Assembly: GCF_016887565.1 (NCBI RefSeq)
Contig: NZ_CP069396.1
Coordinates: 11,328,001-11,392,000 of the forward strand
Reading direction: 5' to 3'
Origin: Archangium violaceum
GTDB lineage: Bacteria > Myxococcota > Myxococcia > Myxococcales > Myxococcaceae
Length of the DNA stretch: 64,000 nt
The notes under the pieces were generated by a model. That model was not told the origin of the DNA, did no database searches, and worked only from the letters and a program-made list of their open reading frames with translations. This document shows, in pieces, positions 27,143 to 34,661 of the stretch (position 1 is its first letter; every line of letters starts with the position of its first letter). Position numbers and translations under genes: made by a program.

Positions 27143-27427
27143 CTACTTGGACTCGGGCTTCGCGCCCTCGGGCAGCGCCGGCGCGGCCGCGTGGCGCGGC
27201 ACCACCCGGTTGCGATGCTCGGTGACGAGCGTCTCGGGAGTCATCTCCTCCTGCCACTGCTTCGGGTTGGTGTTCCACCCGAAGTCGGCGGGCACCTTGC
27301 CGCCGCCCTGGTTCTTGTAGCCAATCATGTCCGGGAACTTCGCGGACCAGCGGCCCGCCGGGTCCGGCTCACGGGTGATGGGCTCGCGGTGGGACCGGGG
27401 GGTGTAGTTGCTCTTGCCGTTGCTCAT
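27143..27427 (-). CDS. Small hypothetical protein, DPAGRW motif
   Basis: A 94-residue, hydrophilic, low-complexity-tailed protein starting MSNGKSNYTPRSHREPITR. A central DPAGRWSAKFPDMIGYKNQ and FGWNTNPKQWQEEMTPETL are its most ordered parts. No known domain. The start ATG 27427 has AGGAG about ten bases upstream. Preceded by another small minus-strand gene and a hairpin. Confidence 0.55.
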   Translation of the reverse strand: MSNGKSNYTPRSHREPITREPDPAGRWSAKFPDMIGYKNQGGGKVPADFGWNTNPKQWQEEMTPETLVTEHRNRVVPRHAAAPALPEGAKPESK

Positions 27428-27471
27428 GAGACGTGACTCCTAGCAGGTGCGAAGCCTCTCCGGAACCCCCA

Positions 27472-27500
27472 GTGGGGGCCGGAGGATGCCCGGCCCCCAC
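27472..27500 (-). terminator. Perfect 11-bp hairpin after a small minus-strand gene
   Basis: GTGGGGGCCGG at 27472-27482 and its exact complement at 27490-27500 flank a 7-base loop. It lies five bases beyond the stop codon of the minus-strand gene 27505-27741. There is no following T-run on that strand, so termination by this hairpin alone is uncertain; it may protect the transcript. Confidence 0.45.
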
Positions 27501-27504
27501 CCCC

Positions 27505-27741
27505 CTAGAGGGGCCCGCTCGCTGCCCGCTCGGAGGAGGGGGCCTCGGCCCGGGAGCCCCGCCGGCGCCGGCCCCGCGACACCGGCGGCAACCACCGGGG
27601 TCCCAGCGCGAACACGGCCGCGAAGTAACGCGCCTGGGCCTCGCTGCCGTAGCGATATCGCCGCACACCTCCCTCCTTCAGGGTCACCTCCACCCCCCAG
27701 CCCTTCCCACGTCGGCGAAGCGCGACTCGCGCAATCTCCAT
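27505..27741 (-). CDS. Small basic hypothetical protein
   Basis: A 78-residue basic protein, starting MEIARVALRRRGKGWGVEV, with a beta-strand-like start, then YRYGSEAQARYFAAVFALGP and an Arg/Pro-rich tail. Similar small proteins with a RYFAA-type helix occur in myxobacteria as far as I recall, but I cannot name a family. ATG 27741 is preferred over the open-frame start at 27837 because upstream translation is low-complexity. Confidence 0.45.
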   Translation of the reverse strand: MEIARVALRRRGKGWGVEVTLKEGGVRRYRYGSEAQARYFAAVFALGPRWLPPVSRGRRRRGSRAEAPSSERAASGPL

Positions 27742-27950
27742 GCCCACCGCCCCCCTCAGGAACGCCCCCTTCCTTGGAAACGGCGTGCCAGCCGGAGCGC
27801 CTCCGCTCGCGGGGTTGGGATGTGCGGCCGTGGACACAGCACGGCGGGACGGTAGGGACTACAGGCCCGCCCGTCCGCCTGCCCTCCGAGGGTGCACGAA
27901 AACGCGGCCCCGCGACTTGTGGCCACCGAATGCTGCGTTACGTGAAAGGC

Positions 27951-28166
27951 ATGACATCGATTCCCGAGAAGACCCTCGGCGACAACATCGCCGAGTTCAC
28001 CCTCCCTGAAGGCTGCATGCTGTGTGGCGGCGCGCTGATCATCCGCAGCTCGCCGGGCAACGGCTCGCACAGCTACTGCCCTCACTGCCACTGGCTGTCG
28101 CGCACGCGGGTGCGCATGCACAACGGCGGCCTGGAGATCGCCTACGCCACGCGGGCCGTGGCGTAG
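27951..28166 (+). CDS. Small zinc-ribbon protein
   Basis: A 71-residue protein with two CxxC knuckles: CMLC at 22-25 and CPHC at 43-46, separated by 17 residues, the spacing of a zinc ribbon. Between them is a short basic beta hairpin, and after them a WLSRTRVRMH strand. It may bind a nucleic acid or protein partner; no target is visible. The start is uncertain: ATG 27951 is used, but ATG 27930 in the same frame adds seven residues and neither has a good ribosome site. It ends six bases before a convergent gene. Confidence 0.6.
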   Translation: MTSIPEKTLGDNIAEFTLPEGCMLCGGALIIRSSPGNGSHSYCPHCHWLSRTRVRMHNGGLEIAYATRAVA

Positions 28167-28172
28167 CACCCC

Positions 28173-29075
28173 TCAACGCAGCAACCACAGGGCGCACGGC
28201 ACCGTGGCGAACGAGAGCGGAATGCCCAGCCCCACCATGAGCGCCGAGAGGTCCGGATCCAACTCGTGCTCCGCGGCGAGGATGGCGGCGGTGACCATGG
28301 GCGCCATGCCAGCCTGGAGGACAGTCACCTCGAAGGTGAGCCGGCTGATTCCGGGCAGAGCCAGCAGCAGCAGGGCAATCACCAGCGGGCACAGCACCAG
28401 CTTGTAGCCGAGCCCCAGCGCGAGCGCGCGCACCCGGCCCCTCAATCCCGAGAGCCGGAGTTGGAACCCCACCGAGAAGAGCGCCAGCGGGGTGAGCAGA
28501 TCTCCCAGCCGGCCGAGCACCACGTCCACCCAGCCGGGCCAGTCCCAGGGGTGGGAGAGGAACGCGACCACCAGGGCGATGAAGGGCGGAAAGCCCAACA
28601 CCTTCCAGAGCAGCACACGAGGCCGGGAGTCCTTCGCGGCGGCGTGCGTGGCGAAGAGGGTGGCCACCGTGGCCAGCGCGAGGAACGAGCCGAGCTGGTC
28701 GATGACCACCGCCACCTGCACCCCGTCGCGGCCCATCAGCCCCTCGATGAGCGGCAGGCCCACGAACGAGGTGTTGCTCAACCCGCCGGTGAGCACGAGC
28801 GCCGCCACGGTCCGGGGCGCGAAGCCGAGCCGCGGGCCCAGCGCGCGGAAGAAGAGCCAGGAGCCACCGAAGACGAGCCAGGGCGTGGCGGCGGCGATGA
28901 GCAGCTCGGGGACGAGCGTCAGCCGGTGGATGGCGCGCAGCACCAGCGCGGGCAGCGCCACGTTGAGGACGTAGGCGTTGAGGACCAGCGCCGTCTGCTC
29001 CGGGAAACGGCCACTGCGCCGCGCGAACACACCGAACAGGAGACTGGCGGCCAGCAGGCCAGCGAGCTGGCTCAC
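28173..29075 (-). CDS. AEC family transporter (auxin efflux carrier-like permease)
   Basis: A 300-residue membrane protein with about ten transmembrane helices in two five-helix repeats, as in the AEC family. Recognisable parts are VLNAYVLNVALPALVLRAI in the first repeat, GGLSNTSFVGLPLIEGLMG, LLTPLALFSVGFQLRLSG and LQAGMAPMVTAAILAAEHE in the second. Bacterial members export or import carboxylates such as malate or malonate. It starts at GTG 29075, in a GTGA overlap with the stop of the LysR gene, so the two are translated together and LysR probably controls it. Confidence 0.88.
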   Translation of the reverse strand: MSQLAGLLAASLLFGVFARRSGRFPEQTALVLNAYVLNVALPALVLRAIHRLTLVPELLIAAATPWLVFGGSWLFFRALGPRLGFAPRTVAALVLTGGLSNTSFVGLPLIEGLMGRDGVQVAVVIDQLGSFLALATVATLFATHAAAKDSRPRVLLWKVLGFPPFIALVVAFLSHPWDWPGWVDVVLGRLGDLLTPLALFSVGFQLRLSGLRGRVRALALGLGYKLVLCPLVIALLLLALPGISRLTFEVTVLQAGMAPMVTAAILAAEHELDPDLSALMVGLGIPLSFATVPCALWLLR

Positions 29076-30004
29076 GGAGCCCTCCTTCCAGAAGCACGCG
29101 GGGCCGGGCGTCCCTCTCCAGAGAGGAGCGGACGCTCACGTTGGATGAGCTCGGCGAGGAAGTGGAGGGTGGCGCGCACGCGTGCGTTGTGCTGCAAATC
29201 CGCGTGGACCACCAGCCAGATGTCACGGCGCAGCGAGGCCACCACGGGCGCCACCCGGCGCAGGCCCGACTCCCGGTCTCCGCACAGACACGGCATCACC
29301 CCCACGCCGAGCCCCGCCGAGGTGGCCGCCACCACCGACAGCAACGAGTTGCAGCGCACCGCCACGTGCGCGCTGGGAGCGGCCTCGGCCAGCCAGCGGG
29401 CCTCGGGCCATCGCTCCGCCGAATCCACGTAGCCGATGACGTCATGGCCCGCGAAGCCCTGGGACGGATCCGGCATCCCGCGCCGCTCCAGGTAGGTCTC
29501 CGAGGCATAGGGGGCGATGGCGATCTCCCCCACCTTGCGCGCCACCAGCGTGTCCTCCTGGGGACGGGTCAGGCGGACGGCGATATCCGCCTCGCGCCGT
29601 GCCAGGTCCAGCGAGCCGTAGTCGGTGAGGAACCGCACCTCGATGCCGGGGTGGCGCTCGCGGAAGGGGGCGAAGCGCGGCAGCACCACATCCACCGCGA
29701 AGGCCTCGGTGAGGGTGATGCGCACCACGCCCTCCAGACGCGCGTCCTCGCCACTGGCCCGGCGCTCCACCGCGAGCGCCGCCGCCTCCATCTCCTCCAC
29801 CGCCGAGCGGATGCCCCGCCCCACGTCCGTCAGCACCAGTCCCGCCGGCGTCCGATCGAAGAGCCTCGAGCCCAGCTCCTCCTCCAACGCCGTCAGCCGC
29901 CGCCCCACGGTGGAGGCATCCACCTCCAGCTCACGCGCCGCCGCGGCGAGCGTCCCCTCCCTCGCGATGGCCAGGAAGTAGCGAAGGTCGGTCCAATCGG
30001 GCAT
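29072..30004 (-). CDS. LysR family transcriptional regulator
   Basis: A 310-residue LysR-type regulator. The helix-turn-helix occupies residues 1-60 (WTDLRYFLAIAREGTLAAAA, LEVDASTVGRRLTALEEELG, LFDRTPAGLVLT), and the substrate-binding domain follows (VVRITLTEAFAVDVVLPRF, DIAVRLTRP). ATG 30004 is chosen since the HTH begins there; the frame is open to 30115. The gene is translationally coupled to the AEC permease. A palindrome directly upstream of its start (30009-30020) is a likely autoregulatory operator shared with the divergent lipoprotein gene. Confidence 0.92.
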   Translation of the reverse strand: MPDWTDLRYFLAIAREGTLAAAARELEVDASTVGRRLTALEEELGSRLFDRTPAGLVLTDVGRGIRSAVEEMEAAALAVERRASGEDARLEGVVRITLTEAFAVDVVLPRFAPFRERHPGIEVRFLTDYGSLDLARREADIAVRLTRPQEDTLVARKVGEIAIAPYASETYLERRGMPDPSQGFAGHDVIGYVDSAERWPEARWLAEAAPSAHVAVRCNSLLSVVAATSAGLGVGVMPCLCGDRESGLRRVAPVVASLRRDIWLVVHADLQHNARVRATLHFLAELIQRERPLLSGEGRPAPRASGRRAP

Positions 30005-30008
30005 GCCC

Positions 30009-30039
30009 TGCGAATTCGCATGCCCCCCTTGCGAATTCC
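30009..30039. promoter_or_regulatory. Candidate LysR operator: perfect palindrome plus half-site copy
   Basis: TGCGAATTCGCA at 30009-30020 is a perfect 12-base palindrome. A second copy of its core, TTGCGAATTCC, lies at 30029-30039, and a looser TTTTCGCA follows near 30051. The copies are about 20 bases (two helical turns) apart, the layout expected for a LysR tetramer in the 122-base gap between the divergent LysR and lipoprotein genes. Binding is inferred. Confidence 0.5.
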
Positions 30040-30126
30040 AGCGTTTTCGCAGGGGGCCGGACTGGGGCATTTCATGGCTCGCCCGGGCCGCACGAAGCGG
30101 CCGGAGCTTCCGCACTGGAGCAAGCC

Positions 30127-30741
30127 ATGACTTCCCTGAACCGCCTCTTCCTGTCCGTCGCCACCCTGGGCCTCGCGGCCGGCTGTGCCACCACGGGAGG
30201 CGCCGCGGGCACGCACGTGAAGACGAACGACCTGAAGGGGGCGTGGTCGAGCGCGGTGTGCGAGACGATGAGCAACCCGGACGGCTCGAAGACGTACTTC
30301 CAGCGGCACTTCGACCTCCAGGAGGCGCAGTGGTCGCTGAAGTTCGAGACCTTCGGAGACGCGGGCTGCACGGCGAGGCTGTTCACCGCGCGCTTCGAGG
30401 GCCCGTACACGCTGGTGAAGGACTCGGAGAAGGTTGCGGGGGCGACGGAGGGCGACTTCGGCTTCGCCCGGCACTACATGACGGCGCACGTGCAGCCGGT
30501 GGCGGACTGGTTCCAGGGGGCGAAGTGCGGCACGGGGGCGTGGAAGGTAGGAGAGGAACAGGAGACGAGCACCACGGGGTGCGTGTTCCTGCGGCCGGTG
30601 ACGGCCTGCGGAACGGACCACGACGTGGTGAAGGTGGCGGGGGACAAGCTGTACTTCGGCCAGAGGCCGGCGGACAACGACATGTGCACGCCAGACAAGC
30701 GGCCCACGGAGCTGACGCCGGTGGCCGTGGTGCGCCACTAA
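30127..30741 (+). CDS. Lipoprotein, possibly APCDD1-like beta-barrel fold
   Basis: A 204-residue lipoprotein with lipobox LAAGC after MTSLNRLFLSVATLG. The mature part reads LKGAWSSAVCETM, FQRHFDLQEAQWSLKFETFGDAGCTARLFTARFEGPY, with conserved-looking Trp and Cys positions. This resembles the APCDD1-type or lipocalin-like sensing fold found in some bacterial lipoproteins, but the match is by eye only. Divergent from LysR and possibly under its control. A 35-base hairpin repeat follows its stop by one base. Confidence 0.6.
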   Translation: MTSLNRLFLSVATLGLAAGCATTGGAAGTHVKTNDLKGAWSSAVCETMSNPDGSKTYFQRHFDLQEAQWSLKFETFGDAGCTARLFTARFEGPYTLVKDSEKVAGATEGDFGFARHYMTAHVQPVADWFQGAKCGTGAWKVGEEQETSTTGCVFLRPVTACGTDHDVVKVAGDKLYFGQRPADNDMCTPDKRPTELTPVAVVRH

Positions 30742-30776
30742 CCCTCTCCCTCTGGGAGAGGGACGGGGTGAGGGTA
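30742..30776. repeat. Intergenic hairpin repeat, copy 1
   Basis: A 35-base element that opens with CCCTCTCCC, a TCT loop and GGGAGAGGG (perfect 9-bp stem), then ACGGGGTGAGGGTA. The same 35 bases occur exactly at 47438-47472. It starts one base after the lipoprotein stop codon. The stem could terminate or stabilise transcripts; the identical tail outside the stem marks it as a dispersed repeat family rather than a plain terminator. Confidence 0.75.
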
Positions 30777-30845
30777 TCCGCCCCCCGGGTTGCGCCCCAC
30801 GCCCCCCTGGCAACTCACTCCGGCTTCCCGCAAGCTGCGCCGGGC

Positions 30846-32102
30846 ATGAAGCACCTGTTGGGGCGACTGGGGGGGGAGTTCCGCGCGACGGCGGGGGGCC
30901 TTCCAAGCACATACTGGTACCTGTGGACGGGCACGCTGGTGAACCGGCTGGGCTCGTTCGTGGTGCCCTTCCTGGCCCTGTACCTCACGCGCGAGCGCGG
31001 CTTCCGGGTGGAGGAGGCGGGGCTGGTGGTGTCGCTGCACGGTGCTGGGGGCGTGCTGGCGGGGCTGGTGGGCGGGACGCTGGCGGACCGGGTGGGCCGG
31101 CGCAAGACACTGCTGGCGGGGCTGTGGCTGGGCGCGGCGGCGATGCTGTCGCTGGGCCTGGCGCGCGCCACCTGGCACATCTCCCTCTCCGCCTTCCTGC
31201 TGGGCCTGGTGGGCGAGCTGTACCGGCCCGCGGTGTCCGCGGCCGTCGCGGACCTGGTGCCGCCCCAGGACCGACCACGCGCCTACGGCCTGCTGTACTG
31301 GGTGGTGAACGTGGGCTTCTCCATCGCCCTGCCCCTGGCGGGGCTGGCCTCGCACTTCGGCTTCCTCACCCTCTTCGTGGCGGACGCCATCACCAGCTTC
31401 CTCTATGGCCTGCTCGTCTGGTGGAAGGTGCCGGAGACGCGCCCCGTCCTCCGCACGGAGCCGGCGAAGTCCTCGCCCCTGCCCTCACTGGCCCCCTTCC
31501 GGGACGGGGTCTTCCTCGCCTTCGCCGTGCCCACCCTCCTCACGGCCATCGTCTTCGCCCAGGGCACCGTGACGCTGCCGCTGGACCTGACGTCGCGAGG
31601 CATGTCTCCGACGACCTTCGGCACGGTGCTGGCGATGAACGGCGTCCTCATCGTGCTGCTGCAGCCCTTCGCCGGACGGGCGATGGGGCGGATGCGTCGC
31701 GCCACGGCCCTGGCCTGGGCCTCGGGGCTGACGGGGCTGGGCTTCGGGCTGCACGTGCTGGGCGCGAGCCCGGGGCTGGCGACGCTGGCCGTGGCGGTGT
31801 GGACGATGGGGGAGATCGCCCAATCCCCCGTGGCCTCGACGGTGGTGGCGGACCTGGCGCCCACGGAGCAGCGAGGCACCTACCAGGGCGCCTATTACAT
31901 GCTGTGGGCCCTGTCCGCGTGTGTCGCCCCCTCGCTCGGCTCGTGGGTGCTGGGACACCAGGGCGCCGCCACCCTGTGGGGCGGCTGCCTGGCGGTGGGG
32001 CTGTTCGCCGCTGGCTGGCACCTGGCCGTCGCCGATGCCCGCCGCCGCCGCCTGGAGACCCTGCGCCTCACCCGCCCCGAGGTGAGCGCCGCGCAGGACT
32101 GA
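30846..32102 (+). CDS. MFS transporter
   Basis: A 418-residue major facilitator with twelve predicted transmembrane helices. The family loop 2-3 motif appears as GGTLADRVGRRKTLLAG, and the helix 5 region has SAAVADLVPPQDRPRAYGL. The second half repeats it loosely (PFAGRAMGRMRRATALA; STVVADLAPTEQRGTYQGA). It resembles the YajR/MdtH-type drug exporters; substrate unknown. ATG 30846 is chosen as the first start after the repeat element; the longer frame back to 30003 is a shadow of the lipoprotein gene. Confidence 0.87.
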   Translation: MKHLLGRLGGEFRATAGGLPSTYWYLWTGTLVNRLGSFVVPFLALYLTRERGFRVEEAGLVVSLHGAGGVLAGLVGGTLADRVGRRKTLLAGLWLGAAAMLSLGLARATWHISLSAFLLGLVGELYRPAVSAAVADLVPPQDRPRAYGLLYWVVNVGFSIALPLAGLASHFGFLTLFVADAITSFLYGLLVWWKVPETRPVLRTEPAKSSPLPSLAPFRDGVFLAFAVPTLLTAIVFAQGTVTLPLDLTSRGMSPTTFGTVLAMNGVLIVLLQPFAGRAMGRMRRATALAWASGLTGLGFGLHVLGASPGLATLAVAVWTMGEIAQSPVASTVVADLAPTEQRGTYQGAYYMLWALSACVAPSLGSWVLGHQGAATLWGGCLAVGLFAAGWHLAVADARRRRLETLRLTRPEVSAAQD

Positions 32103-32105
32103 GGC

Positions 32106-33299
32106 TCAGGCCGGGTGCACCACGGCGTGGAGCGACGCGGGTCCACGCACCACCATCGAGCGGTGCCACGCCACCGGCTCCGGCACGGGGGACAGCCCTC
32201 CGCACCGGTCCAGCAGCGCATCCAGGGCCAGCCGCGCCTCCAGCCGCGCCAACTGCGCCCCGATACAGAAGTGGGCGCCGTGACCGAAGGGCATGGCGTG
32301 CGGGCGGGGCCGATCGAGGTCGAAGCGGTCCGCGTCCGGGAAGTGCGCCTCGTCCCGGTTGGCCGAGCCCATCAGCACCACCACCCGGGCCCGCTCGGGC
32401 AGACGGACACCCCCCAGCTCCACCTCGCGGGTGGTCATCCGCAACGCGCCCTGCGCCGGAGCCTCGAAGCGCAGCACCTCGTCGATGAAGCGGGGCAGCA
32501 GCGAGCGGTCCGCGCGCAACCGCGCCAGCAGCTCGGGCCGTTCCATCAGCACCAGGAGCGAGAGCCCCAGCAGGTTCACGGTCGTCTCCAGCCCGCCCAC
32601 CAGCAGCAGGAAGAGGAAGGCCATCAACTCGTCGTCCGTGAGGGCCTCCCCTTCCACCTGGGCCCTGAGCAGCTCGCTCACCATGTCGTCCCCGGGCTGG
32701 CACCGGCGAGCCTCCACCACCTCGCCGAAGTAACGCCTCGCTTCCGCGATGGCCTGGCGCACGGGCCCGTGGCGCTCCGTGTCCGCGGGACCCAGGGCGG
32801 TGACGGTGGTGAGCTGGTCCGCCCAGCGCTTGAGGTCCATGCGCAGCGAGGGGTCCAACCCCAGCAGGAGGCAGAGCACCGAGGCCGGCACCGGCAGGGA
32901 GAAGGCCGGAATCATGTCCACGGGACGCCCCAGGGGCAGCGCGGCCACGACCTCCTCGGCGAAGGCGCGCACGCGTGGCTCCAGCCGCACCATGGCCGCG
33001 TTGCCAAAGGCCCGGTTGACGAGCGACCGCAGCCGCCCGTGCCTCGGCGGATCCATGGCGATCATCGACTCGGAGAACGGGTTGCTCCCGATCCACGGCG
33101 GATTGGTCGCGCGCCCGAACCCCTCGGATGAGAAGATCTGCGGGTTCTTGAACACGAACATCGCGTCCTCGAAGCGCGCCACGGCCCAGAAGCCACCGGG
33201 GTCTACCTGGGACACGGGCGCGCTGCGGCGCAGCTCCGCGTAGAGCGGATAGGGGTTGGCCTTCAACTCGGGCGTCATCAGGTTGGGGCGGCCACTCAT
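32106..33299 (-). CDS. Cytochrome P450
   Basis: A 397-residue soluble bacterial P450. The haem-thiolate loop is FGHGAHFCIGAQLA with the ligand Cys345; the oxygen-activating I-helix reads LLVGGLETTVNLL; the K-helix E-x-x-R is in FIDEVLRFEAP. Length and lack of a membrane anchor fit class I bacterial P450s that need separate ferredoxin and reductase, which are not encoded here. Substrate unknown; such P450s often modify secondary metabolites or fatty acids. It follows a small membrane protein gene on the same strand, 24 bases apart, and is convergent with the MFS gene. Confidence 0.93.
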   Translation of the reverse strand: MSGRPNLMTPELKANPYPLYAELRRSAPVSQVDPGGFWAVARFEDAMFVFKNPQIFSSEGFGRATNPPWIGSNPFSESMIAMDPPRHGRLRSLVNRAFGNAAMVRLEPRVRAFAEEVVAALPLGRPVDMIPAFSLPVPASVLCLLLGLDPSLRMDLKRWADQLTTVTALGPADTERHGPVRQAIAEARRYFGEVVEARRCQPGDDMVSELLRAQVEGEALTDDELMAFLFLLLVGGLETTVNLLGLSLLVLMERPELLARLRADRSLLPRFIDEVLRFEAPAQGALRMTTREVELGGVRLPERARVVVLMGSANRDEAHFPDADRFDLDRPRPHAMPFGHGAHFCIGAQLARLEARLALDALLDRCGGLSPVPEPVAWHRSMVVRGPASLHAVVHPA

Positions 33300-33323
33300 G
33301 TACGAAGCTCCTGGGGAAGAGGG

Positions 33324-33809
33324 CTAGCGCCGGAAGCCGTACACCCATGCCGCCGCCGCGCCAAGCGCCGGCAACACCACGAAGAGCGTGAGCACGCCGA
33401 AGACGGCGTCGTTCACCGGCTCGCCAATGGCGTCCACGCCGGCCACGCGCAGCCACGCCTTCACGGCGGTGACGGACCAGTTGGCGAAGTTGGCGACGAT
33501 GAAGGCCCACGCCAGCCGGTGCTGTCCCCGCGGGCCGTAGCGCAACATCGGCAGCGTCCAGGCCACGCCCAGCAGCAGGAAGGCCCCCAGCAGCGCGTTG
33601 AGGTGCGAGGCGAGCGCGGCCTGGGGATCGGCGGGCACCTTGCCCGTCATGGCGGCGGCGACGTAGCCCCCGGTGAGCAGGCCCAGGAGGATGAGCCACG
33701 CGGCCGCGTGCGCCATCAATCGCGCGGCGGGCAGCGGGGCCGGAAGGGTGGAAACGGAAGCGGGAGGAGACTCCTCGCTGGAGGACACGGGACGCAGGGC
33801 GGTCGTCAT
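33324..33809 (-). CDS. Four-helix membrane protein, hydroxylaminobenzene-mutase-like
   Basis: A 161-residue protein: a disordered Ser/Pro-rich N-terminus of 30 residues, then four transmembrane helices starting MAHAAAWLILLGLLTGGYV, with PQAALASHLNALLGAFLLLG after the first helix. This order (short helix, PR/Q..L..HL.ALL..FLL pattern) recalls hydroxylaminobenzene mutase HabA/HabB and related four-helix proteins; the match is by pattern only. It is 24 bases upstream of the P450 and likely in one operon with it. The frame is open to 34580 but ATG 33809 gives the sensible protein. Confidence 0.55.
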   Translation of the reverse strand: MTTALRPVSSSEESPPASVSTLPAPLPAARLMAHAAAWLILLGLLTGGYVAAAMTGKVPADPQAALASHLNALLGAFLLLGVAWTLPMLRYGPRGQHRLAWAFIVANFANWSVTAVKAWLRVAGVDAIGEPVNDAVFGVLTLFVVLPALGAAAAWVYGFRR

Positions 33810-33983
33810 GGGAGGGTTCAATCTATCCGGGAAGCAGACGGGCGGACGAGCCGACCCAGGTTCGGACGGTCCCGAGGGCCGTGACAACCGGCGGACCTCG
33901 GAGCGCCTGCCTGGCCGCCTGCTCGCATTCCGGGAATGGATGTGAGAGCACCCTCTCCTGCCCTTCTGGACAGGAACCGCCCC

Positions 33984-34523
33984 ATGCCGTTCCCTCCGCT
34001 CCGCTGGAAGCTCCTGCTGGCCCTCGTCTGTCTGCTCGTACCGGGACTCGCCCCGGGCGCGGGTGGGAAACCCGGACGGAAGAAGACACCGCTCGTCACC
34101 CTGCCCGGTGGCTCGGCCCTGCGCCGCGACGCCGCGAAGGCCTTCGAACGGATGTCCGCCGCGGCCCGCGCGGAGGGCGTCTGGCTCTGGGTGAGCAGCG
34201 GCTACCGCACCCGGAAGCAGCAGCGCTTCCTCTATGAGCGCTACAAGCAGGGCCTGGGTCCCCGGGCGGCGCGCCCCGGCCAGTCCAACCACCAGCGCGG
34301 CACCGCGGTGGACGTGTCCGTGGGCCACGAGGACACCCCCACCTATCGGTGGCTCGCCGCCAACGCGTGCCGCCATGGCTTCCGGCGCACGGTGCCCTCG
34401 GAGCCGTGGCACTGGGAGTACCGGCCCCGCACCACGCCCAAGCCCGCCCAGGGCAGCAATTGCCTCGGCCAGGCCGTGACGCCCCAGGAGCCGCCGCGCA
34501 CGGCCTCCTCGGGCCAGAGCTGA
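33984..34523 (+). CDS. M15-family (VanY/DacB-like) D-alanyl-D-alanine carboxypeptidase
   Basis: A 179-residue exported metallopeptidase. After a signal peptide (LLLALVCLLVPGLAPGAG), the VanY-type motifs are SSGYRTRKQQ at 71-80, SNHQRGTAVDVS at 101-112 with zinc ligands H103 and D110, and PSEPWHWEYR at 138-147 with catalytic E140 and zinc ligand H143. All catalytic residues are present. It should trim the terminal D-Ala from peptidoglycan stem peptides in the periplasm. ATG 33984 is the start of the signal peptide. Confidence 0.88.
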   Translation: MPFPPLRWKLLLALVCLLVPGLAPGAGGKPGRKKTPLVTLPGGSALRRDAAKAFERMSAAARAEGVWLWVSSGYRTRKQQRFLYERYKQGLGPRAARPGQSNHQRGTAVDVSVGHEDTPTYRWLAANACRHGFRRTVPSEPWHWEYRPRTTPKPAQGSNCLGQAVTPQEPPRTASSGQS

Positions 34524-34661
34524 CGGCCCGCACTGTGTCATTCCCACCCTCGGCGGTGGGGAGTGCTCGCCAGCGGGCACTTACAATGTCCTGCTGTGTC
34601 AGCCCTGCACTCCGGGAGGAGGCGGAGAAAAGGGACCGACACCAACGTGGGCGGCCTGCCT

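Noticed and set aside
27447-27929. N-terminal extension of the zinc-ribbon protein
   Set aside because: The upstream 160 codons are Pro/Arg-rich low complexity and antisense to another small gene.
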